Source: Streptomyces sp. SN-593
GTDB lineage: Bacteria > Actinomycetota > Actinomycetes > Streptomycetales > Streptomycetaceae
Length of the DNA stretch: 64,000 nt
Assembly (NCBI RefSeq): GCF_016756395.1
Contig: NZ_AP018365.1
Location: 1,929,501 to 1,993,500 of the forward strand
Direction of reading: 5' to 3'
The translations under genes and the position numbers were made by a program. Shown here piece by piece: positions 34,991-43,354 of the stretch (position 1 is the stretch's first letter; each line of letters opens with the position of its first letter). The notes under the pieces are model-generated. The model had not been told where the DNA came from and ran no database searches. It saw only the letters and a program-made list of their open reading frames with translations.

Positions 34991-36100
34991 TCAGTTCAGC
35001 GATCCGAGCGTGACCTGGGCGGTCCTGGTGGCCGAGTCCCGCACGTAGGCGACCTCGACCTTGTCGCCCGGCTGGAGCCCGGCCAGGGCCTCGGTCAGCG
35101 ACTGGACCGTGGTGATCGACGCCGACCCGACCTTGGTGATCACGTCGCCCGCCCGGAGTCCGGCCTTCGCCGCCGCGCCGCCCCGGGTCACGCTGACGAT
35201 CGCGGCGCCGGACGGCTGGAAGTCGGAGCCGACGACGCCGCGGACGGTCACGTCGAGCGCCGCCCGCCCGGAGTCGGTGACCTTGCCGTCCTTGATGATC
35301 TGGTCGGCGATCCGCTTCACCGTGGAGGAGGGGATGGCGAACCCGATCCCCGGCGCCGCGCCGCTGCCGAGCTGCGGGTCGGTGGCGGCGAGAGTGGGGA
35401 TGCCGACCACCTTGTCGTCGAGGTCGACCAGCGCGCCGCCGCTGTTGCCGGGGTTGATCGCCGCGGACGTCTGGACCATGTCGGGAATGGTGGCCCCGGT
35501 GCCGCCGCCGCTGTCGGAGCCACCCTCGCTCACGGTGCGCCCGGTGGCGGAGACGATGCCCTGGGTCACGCTGCTGGACAGGCCCAGCGGGTTGCCCATG
35601 GCGAGCACGATCTCGCCGACGGCGGCGGTGTCGCCACTCGCGAAGGCGGCCGGCTTGAGACCGCCGGGCACCGAGGTGAGCCGGATGACGGCGAGGTCGC
35701 TGGCGGGGTAGGACGACACGAGCTTGGCGGCCAGCGGGCTGCCGCCGGTGGCCAGGGACACCTGGAAGGAGGTCTCGTCGCCGACGACGTGCGCGTTGGT
35801 GACGATGTCGCCCTTGTCGTCGTAGACGACGCCCGACCCGAGGTCCTGCTTGGTGGTGATCTGAACGACCGAGGGCAGCACGTTCCTGACCGTGCTCTGG
35901 TACGCGCTTTGCAGGTCGTCGGCGGAGTCGGCCCGCTGCGCGGCGGTCCTGGCGGCGGGCGCCCCGGCGTCCGTGTCGGACGCGGAGCCGGAGGAGGGGC
36001 CGCAGCCGGCGGCGAGCAGGACCGCGGCGCACGCCGCGGCGGTGCCGGCGACGGTCGGCAGGAGACGGTGGCGGGGGCGGTCGTTGCGCGATCGACTCAT
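34991..36100 (-). CDS. HtrA/DegP-like trypsin-fold protease lipoprotein with PDZ domain
   Basis: 369 residues. Lipobox LLAAGC (~28-33) predicts surface anchoring. The chymotrypsin-fold domain has the full triad: His in TNAHVVGD, Asp in ASDLAVIRL, Ser in INPGNSGGALVD. One C-terminal PDZ domain (~275-365) begins at GVVGSDFQPSGAAI. It probably removes or refolds damaged extracytoplasmic proteins under envelope stress. A Gly/Ser-rich loop (SEGGSDSGGGTG) inserted before the Ser motif is unusual in length. Confidence 0.92.
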   Translation of the reverse strand: MSRSRNDRPRHRLLPTVAGTAAACAAVLLAAGCGPSSGSASDTDAGAPAARTAAQRADSADDLQSAYQSTVRNVLPSVVQITTKQDLGSGVVYDDKGDIVTNAHVVGDETSFQVSLATGGSPLAAKLVSSYPASDLAVIRLTSVPGGLKPAAFASGDTAAVGEIVLAMGNPLGLSSSVTQGIVSATGRTVSEGGSDSGGGTGATIPDMVQTSAAINPGNSGGALVDLDDKVVGIPTLAATDPQLGSGAAPGIGFAIPSSTVKRIADQIIKDGKVTDSGRAALDVTVRGVVGSDFQPSGAAIVSVTRGGAAAKAGLRAGDVITKVGSASITTVQSLTEALAGLQPGDKVEVAYVRDSATRTAQVTLGSLN

Positions 36101-36242
36101 GCCGGAATTGTCGCTTTCGCGGTGCCGCGGGGCTCGGCCCGGACCGCCAATCGGGTCCTCACCCGACCGGTCGGCCGCGCCCCGTGCGCCCGGATGCGGG
36201 CGGGTACGCCCGAGCGGCGCCGGTCCGTCCGGGGCGGGCGGA

Positions 36243-37085
36243 TCAGCCGCGCACCCCGCACAGGTGCAGCAGCGCCGCCACCGCGCGGTACGGGTCGGTG
36301 CGGCCGGCCTGTTCCTCCGCCGCGAGCAGCAGGCCCAGCTCGTGCGGGTCGGACGGGCTCAGCGCCTGGTCGGGCGCGGTGTCGGTGAAGACCCGCACGC
36401 CGTACCAGGCCCGCAGCGGGACCCCGATGCCGTCGAGCACCGCGGTCAGCGCCGCGCGGCGGTCGGCACGGGTGGCCAGGCCCAGGCGGTTGGTGTAGGA
36501 GTCGGAGCCGAAGGCGCCCAGCGCCGCCGTCCAGTCGCCGAACAGGCCCGGGCGCATGGCGAGCGCGTCGCCGTTGCGCACCAGCAGGGACAGCATCCCG
36601 CCGGGGGTGAGCACCCGGGCCAGCGCGGCGAGCAGCGGCTCGGGGTCGGGGACGTACATGAGCACGCCGTGGCAGAGCACCACGTCGAAACAGGCCGGGC
36701 CGAAGTGCCGGCCGGTCTCGCGGCCGTCGCCGCGCAGCACCACGAAGCGCTCACGGACGTCGGCGGGCTCGGCCGCCACCGCCTGCCGCAGCGTGGCGAG
36801 CATGGCCGGGTCGGACTCCAGCCCGGTGACGAGGTGGCCGAGCCGGGCGAGCCGCAGCGACTGGGTGCCCTGGCCGGGACCGATGTCCAGCACCCGCAGC
36901 CGCCGCCGGGCGTGCGCGCCGGCCGGCTGCGGGAAGCACGCGTCCAGTTGCTCGTCGAGCTGGCGGGCGACCAACTCCTGGCGGACGGTGTTCCGCAGTC
37001 CGCCGAGCCCGGCCAGCCAGCCGCCCGCGCCGCCGGTGAAGCCGCCGGCGCCGGGCCCGCCGCCCCGGGCGTCCGGCCCGCCCAC
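36243..37085 (-). CDS. Class I SAM-dependent methyltransferase
   Basis: About 280 residues. Motif I is VLDIGPGQGTQSLRLA, motif II-like acidic LESDPAM, and motif post-I DVVLCHGVLMYVPDP; these define the SAM-binding Rossmann fold of the UbiE/Methyltransf_11 type. LLVRNGDALAMRPGLFGDW resembles the tRNA carboxymethyluridine/CmoM-like group, but I would not assign it. Start uncertain: I use GTG at 37085, the last plausible start before the fold; no strong ribosome site is seen and a further upstream start reaching the DUF3043 stop is possible. Confidence 0.8.
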   Translation of the reverse strand: MGGPDARGGGPGAGGFTGGAGGWLAGLGGLRNTVRQELVARQLDEQLDACFPQPAGAHARRRLRVLDIGPGQGTQSLRLARLGHLVTGLESDPAMLATLRQAVAAEPADVRERFVVLRGDGRETGRHFGPACFDVVLCHGVLMYVPDPEPLLAALARVLTPGGMLSLLVRNGDALAMRPGLFGDWTAALGAFGSDSYTNRLGLATRADRRAALTAVLDGIGVPLRAWYGVRVFTDTAPDQALSPSDPHELGLLLAAEEQAGRTDPYRAVAALLHLCGVRG

Positions 37086-37156
37086 CGCGGGCAGGCCGCC
37101 GGACGCGGCACCGCCGTAGCCGTACTCGTACCCCGCCGGGCCCCCGTGCCCTCCGG

Positions 37157-37747
37157 TCAGAGTTTGGTGCCGCGGCTGACCTGCGGCTTCGGCAGCCGCA
37201 GCCGCCGCATCTGGAGCGTGCGCATCAGCGCGTAGGCCACCGCGCCCTTGGTGTCCTTGCCCTCGAAACGCCTGCGCAACTGGCGGCGCAGCAGCACGGT
37301 GGTGACCACCGAGTCGATCACGATCGCCACGATCACGACCAGCCACAGCAGCAGCGACAGGTCCTGCATCGAACCGGCGACGCTCAGCACCAGGATCACG
37401 ACCGCGAGCGGCAGGAAGAACTCCGCGACGCGGTAGCGGGAGTCGACGTAGTCCCGGACGAACTTGCGCACCGGGCCCTTGTCGCGGGGCGGCAGATAGC
37501 GCTCGTCACCCCCGGCCAGCGCCTGGCGCTGCTTGGCCATGTCCGCCCTGCGCGCGTCGCGGGCCTGTTTCGCCGCCGACTTGCGGTCGGTGGGCGTGCT
37601 CACGGCCTTGCGGCGCTGGCTCTGGGCCTCGCTGCGCTTGGGCGTGGGGCGACCCTTGGGAGCCTGCGGGTCGCGGGGCTGGTCCTCCAGCAGCGCCGTG
37701 GTACTGGCGCTCTGGGCCTGCTCATCTTGGGAACGACGTCGGAACAC
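37157..37747 (-). CDS. DUF3043 membrane protein
   Basis: 196 residues. The basic N-terminal half (~1-100) is rich in Lys, Arg and Gln and likely cytoplasmic; two hydrophobic segments follow (FFLPLAVVILVLSVAG and LLLWLVVIVAIVIDSVV), then a basic tail with RRQLRRRFEGKD. This pattern is that of actinobacterial DUF3043 proteins, whose function is not known. The start is GTG at 37747 (VFRRRSQDE). It is divergent from pspA, and the methyltransferase follows it 71 bp downstream. Confidence 0.88.
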   Translation of the reverse strand: MFRRRSQDEQAQSASTTALLEDQPRDPQAPKGRPTPKRSEAQSQRRKAVSTPTDRKSAAKQARDARRADMAKQRQALAGGDERYLPPRDKGPVRKFVRDYVDSRYRVAEFFLPLAVVILVLSVAGSMQDLSLLLWLVVIVAIVIDSVVTTVLLRRQLRRRFEGKDTKGAVAYALMRTLQMRRLRLPKPQVSRGTKL

Positions 37748-37942
37748 GTCTCCAAGGTTACGTGCTTCCGGCGCCGGGCCCCAGCCCCTCACCTACTCCT
37801 TGGGCGCTAGGTCGCCGAACCGTGATCGTCCCTACGGATGACCGCATCCGCTCCCGAACAGTGCGGTAATGGAACCAGGGCCCGTAGGCTGGGGTCTGTA
37901 GAGGTGCTGGAGCAGTTGCCGAGAAGGGGGCGCGCGAGGCCC

Positions 37943-38734
37943 ATGAGCGGTGTCATGAAGCGGATGGGAATGATCTTCCGCGCGAAGGCCAACAAGGCCC
38001 TGGACCGGGCCGAGGACCCGCGCGAGACCCTCGACTACTCGTACCAGAAGCAGCTTGAACTGCTGCAGAAGGTACGCCGAGGGGTCGCCGACGTGGCCAC
38101 GTCCCGCAAGCGGCTCGAACTGCAGCTCAACGATCTGCAGAAGAAGTCGTCGACCTACGAGGACCAGGGCCGCAAGGCGCTCGCGCTCGGCCGGGAGGAC
38201 CTGGCCCGCGAGGCGCTGTCGCGCCGGGCCGCGCTCCAGCAGCAGGTGACCGACCTGGAGGCGCAGCACACGCAGCTCCAGGGCGAGGAGGAGAAGCTCA
38301 CGCTCGCCTCCCAGCGGCTGCAGGCCAAGGTGGACGCCTTCCGCACGAAGAAGGAGACCATCAAGGCCACCTACACCGCCGCCCAGGCGCAGACGCAGAT
38401 CGGCGAGGCGTTCTCCGGCATCTCCGAGGAGATGGGCGACGTCGGCATGGCGATCCAGCGTGCCGAGGACAAGACCGAGCAGTTGCGCGCGCGGGCCGGT
38501 GCCCTCGACGAGCTGATGGCCTCCGGTGCCCTGGACGACCCGAGCGGCCTCGGCAAGGACGACCTCCAGGCGGAGCTGGACCGGCTCTCCGGCGGCAGCG
38601 ACGTCGAGCTGGAACTCCAGCGCATGAAGGCGGAGCTGTCCGGCGGCAGCAGCACCCCGGCGATCGAGGGCGGCCAGAACGGCCAGGACGCCCAGGCGCA
38701 GCCCCAGGACAGGCCCCGGTTCGACAAGCAGTGA
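37943..38734 (+). CDS. pspA: PspA/IM30-family membrane-stress protein
   Basis: 263 residues, almost all helical coiled coil: MSGVMKRMGMIFRAKANKAL forms the amphipathic membrane-binding helix, then four long helices with heptad pattern. PspA/IM30 proteins assemble on stressed membranes in an ESCRT-III-like way. Start ATG at 37943 (earlier in-frame codons are not family-like). The C-terminal ~35 residues (after about 228) are a Gln/Gly/Pro-rich tail. pspAA follows 44 bp later. Confidence 0.92.
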   Translation: MSGVMKRMGMIFRAKANKALDRAEDPRETLDYSYQKQLELLQKVRRGVADVATSRKRLELQLNDLQKKSSTYEDQGRKALALGREDLAREALSRRAALQQQVTDLEAQHTQLQGEEEKLTLASQRLQAKVDAFRTKKETIKATYTAAQAQTQIGEAFSGISEEMGDVGMAIQRAEDKTEQLRARAGALDELMASGALDDPSGLGKDDLQAELDRLSGGSDVELELQRMKAELSGGSSTPAIEGGQNGQDAQAQPQDRPRFDKQ

Positions 38735-38777
38735 CCCGCCCGACCGAGCCCTACGCAGCCTTACGGAGGAGGCCGTC

Positions 38778-39056
38778 ATGATCGTACGGATCATGGGGGA
38801 GGGCCAGGTGCGGGTGGACGAGTCCCACCTCACCGCGCTCAACACGCTCGACACCGAACTGCTCGCCGCCGTCCAGTCCGGCGACGAGCCCGCGTTCCGC
38901 CGCACCCTGGCCGCCCTCCTGGACGGCGTCCGCGGCTTCGGCGAACCGCTCCCCGACGACGCCCTGCTGCCGTCGGAACTGATCCTCCCCGCCCCGGACG
39001 CCACCCTGGAGACCGTCCGCGCCATGCTCGACGACGACGGGCTCATCCCCGGGTAG
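38778..39056 (+). CDS. pspAA: PspA-associated protein PspAA
   Basis: 92 residues starting MIVRIMGEGQVRVDE, the hallmark of PspAA, a small actinobacterial and archaeal PspA partner. It is a compact alpha/beta domain with acidic C-terminus (AMLDDDGLIPG). GGAGGAG lies upstream of ATG at 38778. Coupled with pspA in one transcript and followed by the NarL-type kinase-regulator pair, which resembles the three-component organisation known for some actinobacterial Psp systems (inference). Confidence 0.88.
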   Translation: MIVRIMGEGQVRVDESHLTALNTLDTELLAAVQSGDEPAFRRTLAALLDGVRGFGEPLPDDALLPSELILPAPDATLETVRAMLDDDGLIPG

Positions 39057-39292
39057 CTCTTCCGGGGGTGGGCCGTCCACGACGGTGCCGCGTCCCGCCC
39101 GGCCGCCGCCCGGCGGACGGCTCGTCGGGCAGGGCACGGCTCGTCGGGGCAGGGGACGGCCCGTCCGCGCGGCGGCCCGCGGTGCGCGGCCGCCGGCCCG
39201 CCGCCTCTTGCCCGGGAACGGCCGGGACCCGGCTGTTTGCGGGAGGACCCGGAGCCTCGACCACGGCCCGGCGCCCCGCGAGGGGGTTACCG

Positions 39293-40801
39293 TTGCTTAC
39301 CGTGCAGTACCCATCCGGAGTCCTCGCTCCGTGGCAATGGCTGCGGGCCCACCGCGCCACGGCCGACGCCGCTCTCGCGTCGGCCGTGTTCGTGCTGATC
39401 CTGCTGAGCAGCGTCCTGGGCTCGGACACCTACCGGCTGACCCCGGTGGACATCGGCCTCGCCGCTCCCGCCTGCGCGTCGCTCGGCCTGCGCCGGCGCG
39501 CCCCGTGGTCGGTGCTCGCCTTCACCTGCGGGCTGTCCGCCGTGTTCATCGCGCTGCGCCCCGCCGACGGCCGGGTGCCGGTGATCCTCGCCGCGGCGAT
39601 GGCGCTGTACACGGTCGCGGCCCGCACCGACCGGCACACCACGTGGCTGACGGGGCTCGCGGTCTGCGTCGGGCTGACCGCCCTGGCGATGTCCTTCGGC
39701 AACGGCCCCTGGTACGGCCAGGCCAACTTCGCGGTCTTCGCCTGGACCGGGATGGCGGCCGCGGCCGGTGACGCCGTGCGCAGCCGCCGCGCGTACATCG
39801 CGGCGGTCGAGGAGCGCGCCGAGCGGGCCGAGCGCAGCCGGGAGCAGGAGGCGAGGCGGCGCGTGGCGGAGGAGCGGATGCGGATCGCCCGCGAGCTGCA
39901 CGACGTCGTCGCCCACCACATCGCGCTGGTCAACGTCCAGGCGGGCGTGGCCGCGCACGTCATGGACTCCCGCCCGGACCAGGCCAAGCAGGCCCTCGCG
40001 CACGTCCGTGAGGCAAGCCGGACCGCGCTGGCCGAACTGCGCACCACCGTGGGGCTGCTGCGGCAGTCCGGGGAGCCCGAGGCGCCGATGGAGCCGGCAC
40101 CGGGGCTGGCGGTGCTCGACCAGTTGCTGGACGGCTTCCGGCGGGCGGGGCTGCGCGTCACCGTCGAGTGCGACGACCCCGAGCCGGGCGGGCCCGAGGG
40201 CGCGGAGCCCGCCGCGCTGCCCGCGTCCGTGGACCTGACCGCGTACCGGGTGATCCAGGAGTCGCTGACCAACGTGCAGAAGCACGCCGGTCCGCGGGCC
40301 GGCGCGGTGGTGCGGATCAGCCGGGTGGACGGAGAGCTGCGGGTGGTGGTCGACGACGACGGCGCGCCCGGGCGTGCGGCCGGTGCGCCGCCGCCGCTGT
40401 TCGGCGGGCTGCCGCCGCAGGCGGGGGGCGAGGCGCGCGGGCGCACGGACCGGGAGCGCACCGACCGGGAGCGGACGTCCCGGGAGCAGCGCGCGGCAGC
40501 GGGCGAGCCCCGCGCGGCGGCCGGCGCGCACGGTACCGGTGGGGGCGGGGGCCGGCCCGGCGCGGGTTCCGGCGCCGGCACCGGTGGAGGGGACGCGGCC
40601 GGTCCGGACGCAGCCGGTCCGGGCGGCGCCGCTCCGGACGGGGGCGCAGGCGGCGGGCACGGGTTGCTCGGCATGCACGAACGCGCCTCCGCGCTCGGCG
40701 GGGTCTGCCGCACCGGCGCCCGGCCCGGTGGCGGTTTCCGGGTCTCGGTGCGGCTTCCGCTGACGGTGCCCCCGCACGGCGCGGCGGCCCCGTCCCCGTA
40801 A
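39293..40801 (+). CDS. NarL-family sensor histidine kinase with an insert in the ATP lid
   Basis: 502 residues from TTG at 39293, preceded by GAGGGGG; GTG at 39302 is an alternative. The N-terminal half has about five membrane helices without a large sensor domain. The dimerisation helix holds His203 in RIARELHDVVAHHIA (HisKA_3). The ATPase domain has the N box in YRVIQESLTNVQKHA and G1 box DDDGAPG (~354), but the next box GHGLLGMHER comes only at ~455, separated by about 97 residues rich in Gly, Ala, Arg and Pro. The response regulator at 40811 is its partner. Confidence 0.9.
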   Translation: MLTVQYPSGVLAPWQWLRAHRATADAALASAVFVLILLSSVLGSDTYRLTPVDIGLAAPACASLGLRRRAPWSVLAFTCGLSAVFIALRPADGRVPVILAAAMALYTVAARTDRHTTWLTGLAVCVGLTALAMSFGNGPWYGQANFAVFAWTGMAAAAGDAVRSRRAYIAAVEERAERAERSREQEARRRVAEERMRIARELHDVVAHHIALVNVQAGVAAHVMDSRPDQAKQALAHVREASRTALAELRTTVGLLRQSGEPEAPMEPAPGLAVLDQLLDGFRRAGLRVTVECDDPEPGGPEGAEPAALPASVDLTAYRVIQESLTNVQKHAGPRAGAVVRISRVDGELRVVVDDDGAPGRAAGAPPPLFGGLPPQAGGEARGRTDRERTDRERTSREQRAAAGEPRAAAGAHGTGGGGGRPGAGSGAGTGGGDAAGPDAAGPGGAAPDGGAGGGHGLLGMHERASALGGVCRTGARPGGGFRVSVRLPLTVPPHGAAAPSP

Positions 40802-40810
40802 TCTGACCGT

Positions 40811-41527
40811 ATGGCGATCCCACCCGGTCACGTAGCGCAGTCCCCGCCCGCCGTGGTGACGGTGCTGCTCGCGGACGACCAGGCGCTGCTGCGCGGCGCG
40901 TTGCGGGTGCTGGTGGAGTCCGAGCCGGACATGGCCGTGGTGGGCGAGGCGGTGGACGGCGCCGAGGCCGTCGCCCTGGTGCGGGCCGAGCGGCCGGACG
41001 TGGTGCTGATGGACATCCGGATGCCGGGGACCGACGGGATCGCGGCCACCCGGGAGATCGTCGCCGACCCCGAGCTGGCCGGCACCGCGGTCCTGGTGCT
41101 GACCACCTTCGAGGCGGACGAGTACGTGGTGCGGGCGATCCTGGCGGGCGCCTCCGGGTTCCTCGGCAAGGGCGCCGAGCCGGACGAGCTGCTGTCGGCG
41201 ATCCGCACCGTGGCGGGCGGCGAGGCGCTGCTGTCCCCCGCCGCCACGAAGAGCCTGATCTCCCGGTTCGTCGCCCAGCAGCAGGGTGCCGACGGCGAGC
41301 CGCGCACCGTGCCGGGCATGGACACCCTGACCTCCCGCGAGCGGGAGGTGCTCGTCGAGGTCGCCGGCGGCCTGCCGAACAACGCGATCGCCGCCCGGCT
41401 CGGGGTCAGCCCGCTCACCGTGAAGACGCACATCAACCACACGATGGCCAAGCTCGCGGCCCACGACCGCGCGCAACTCGTCGTGGCCGCCTACGAGTCG
41501 GGGCTGGTCCGCCCCCAACGCCCCTGA
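40811..41527 (+). CDS. NarL/LuxR-family response regulator
   Basis: 238 residues. The receiver domain has acidic pocket LLADDQ, phospho-acceptor Asp in DVVLMDIRMPGTDG, and Lys in LGKGAEPDEL. The C-terminal helix-turn-helix is of LuxR type: LTSREREVLVEVAGGLPNNAIAARL and VSPLTVKTHINHTMAKL. It lies 9 bp after the kinase gene, so the pair is cotranscribed. The target genes are unknown; the adjacent psp genes are candidates. Confidence 0.93.
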   Translation: MAIPPGHVAQSPPAVVTVLLADDQALLRGALRVLVESEPDMAVVGEAVDGAEAVALVRAERPDVVLMDIRMPGTDGIAATREIVADPELAGTAVLVLTTFEADEYVVRAILAGASGFLGKGAEPDELLSAIRTVAGGEALLSPAATKSLISRFVAQQQGADGEPRTVPGMDTLTSREREVLVEVAGGLPNNAIAARLGVSPLTVKTHINHTMAKLAAHDRAQLVVAAYESGLVRPQRP

Positions 41528-41604
41528 ACCGTACGACGGGTACGACGGAAACCCACAGATTCGGACAGGTGAACGCGCTCTCAGAAAAATGAAAGCAACA
41601 AATA

Positions 41605-41633
41605 TTGACCGAACCCACCAGCGCGCGTACCTT
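41605..41633 (+). promoter_or_regulatory. Promoter candidate for the GH54 arabinofuranosidase gene
   Basis: TTGACC (41605-41610) and TACCTT (41628-41633) at 17-bp spacing in a locally AT-rich stretch, giving about a 90-nt leader with a ribosome site AGGAG at 41720. An imperfect palindrome CTCTCA-GAAAAA-TGAAAG just upstream could bind a sugar-responsive repressor. Confidence 0.55.
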
Positions 41634-41730
41634 CCCAGCGAGCCGTCTCACGGCGGGCCGCGAACGAACTCGCCTGCCATGGCGGCATGTTGAAGCAAGC
41701 TCCCTCACCCCCCACCTTCAGGAGCGCGCC

Positions 41731-43224
41731 ATGCAAAGATCCCTCACCGCGAGCACGGGACGCGGCCGCGTCCCGCGGCTGCGCGGCATCCTGATGTCGG
41801 CCGTCGCGGCGCTCGCGCTCGTACTCGGCGCGTTCATCAGCCTGCCGGGTACGGCGGCGCACGCCGCCGGCTCGCTGCCGTGCGACATCTACGCCGCCGC
41901 GGGCACCCCCTGCGTCGCCGCGCACAGCACCACCCGTGCGCTGTACGCCTCGTACAACGGCCCGCTGTACCAGGTGACCCGGGCCTCCGACGGCGCAAAG
42001 ACGGACATCGGGCTGCTCGCGCAGGGCGGCTACGCCAACGCGGCCGCGCAGGACTCGTTCTGCGCGGACACCACGTGCAGCATCAGCAAGGTCTACGACC
42101 AGTCCCCCCGCCACAACGACCTCAACCCGGGCCCGGCCGGGACCGCCGGCAGCGCCGACCGCGGCGCCGACGCGAGCGAGCTGTCCGTCACGGCGGGCGG
42201 CCACAAGGTCTACGGCATCTGGATCTCGCCGGGTGTCGGCTACCGCTCCAACGGCGCCGCGTCCGGCACCGCGGTCAACGGCCAGGCCGAGGGCGCCTAC
42301 ATGGTGGCCAGCGGCACCCACGTCGGCTCCGACTGCTGCTTCGACTACGGCAACGCCGAGTCCACCGCGTCCGACACCGGCAACGGCCACATGGACGCGG
42401 TGTCCATCGCCACCACGTGCTACTTCTCGCCGTGCACCGGCTCGGGCCCCTGGGTCGAGGCCGACATGGAGAACGGCATGTTCCAGGGCGACAACGGCTC
42501 CAACACCGCGAACGCCGGGAACAAGAGCGCCTTCGTCACCGCGGTGCTGAAGAACAACGGGCAGACCACCTACGCGCTCAAGGGCGGCAACTCCCAGTCC
42601 GGCGGACTGTCGACATGGTGGAACGGATCACTGCCGACCAGAGGCGGCTACATGCCGATGCACCAGGAGGGCGGCATCATCCTGGGCACCGGCGGTGACA
42701 ACAGCAACCGCAACATGGGCACCTTCTTCGAGGGCGTGATGGTCTCCGGCTACCCGACCGACGCGGCCGAGAACGCGGTGCAGGCGAACGTGGTGTCGGT
42801 GGGCTACTCCGGCGAGACCAACATCCCCAACGGACCCCAGGGCACCATCACCGGCCCCGGCGGCCAGTGCGTGGACGTCGCGGCCGACGACACCGGCACG
42901 GACGGCGCCGCGGTCCAGCTCTGGAACTGCCAGTCCTACGCCGAGGACCAGTACTGGACCCACCACACCAACGGCTCCCTCAGCACGATCGGCCGCTGCC
43001 TCGACATCAACGGCAACGGCACCGCCGCGGGCACCAAGGTCGAGCTGTGGGACTGCAACGGCGTCGGCGGCCAGGTCTGGCAGCAGCGCTCCGACGGCTC
43101 CCTGTACAACCCGCAGTCCGGCCGCTGCCTCGACTCCCCCAGCGGCGCCACGGCCAACGGCACGCGGTTGCAGATCTGGGACTGCAACGGCACCGCGGCC
43201 CAGAAGTTCACGCTCCACTCCTGA
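41731..43224 (+). CDS. Secreted GH54 alpha-L-arabinofuranosidase with ricin-type CBM13
   Basis: 497 residues. Signal peptide (~1-45, Arg-rich then hydrophobic, cleaving near AHAAG). The GH54 catalytic domain (~47-365) opens with LPCDIYAAAGTPCVAAHSTT; the nucleophile Glu is expected in CCFDYGNAE and the acid/base Asp in ADMENGMFQG by analogy to Aspergillus AbfB. The C-terminus (~370-497) has three trefoil units ending QYW, QVW and QKF, a CBM13 lectin, where fungal GH54 enzymes carry CBM42. It removes arabinose from arabinoxylan or arabinan outside the cell. Confidence 0.93.
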   Translation: MQRSLTASTGRGRVPRLRGILMSAVAALALVLGAFISLPGTAAHAAGSLPCDIYAAAGTPCVAAHSTTRALYASYNGPLYQVTRASDGAKTDIGLLAQGGYANAAAQDSFCADTTCSISKVYDQSPRHNDLNPGPAGTAGSADRGADASELSVTAGGHKVYGIWISPGVGYRSNGAASGTAVNGQAEGAYMVASGTHVGSDCCFDYGNAESTASDTGNGHMDAVSIATTCYFSPCTGSGPWVEADMENGMFQGDNGSNTANAGNKSAFVTAVLKNNGQTTYALKGGNSQSGGLSTWWNGSLPTRGGYMPMHQEGGIILGTGGDNSNRNMGTFFEGVMVSGYPTDAAENAVQANVVSVGYSGETNIPNGPQGTITGPGGQCVDVAADDTGTDGAAVQLWNCQSYAEDQYWTHHTNGSLSTIGRCLDINGNGTAAGTKVELWDCNGVGGQVWQQRSDGSLYNPQSGRCLDSPSGATANGTRLQIWDCNGTAAQKFTLHS

Positions 43225-43294
43225 CCGCCGGGTCCCGGACACCGGAAATCCTGATATCCGTTCACTCGTGCGGGTGAATACGTCGATGGGTGAT

Positions 43295-43354
43295 CGTTTC
43301 TGCACAGAAACGGACATCTACGGTCCATAGCTATGGTCACCTCATCACATGAGG
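43295..43354 (+). promoter_or_regulatory. Three consecutive palindromes at the start of the Rpn-like gene
   Basis: CGTTTCTG-CA-CAGAAACG (43295-43312), CCATAGCTATGG (43325-43336, containing the ATG at 43333) and CCTCAT-CAC-ATGAGG (43340-43354) are each perfect. The first covers a possible -35 and TACGGT at 43319-43324 is a possible -10, which would give a leaderless mRNA starting near 43333. This arrangement suggests tight repression or autoregulation of the gene. Confidence 0.45.
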
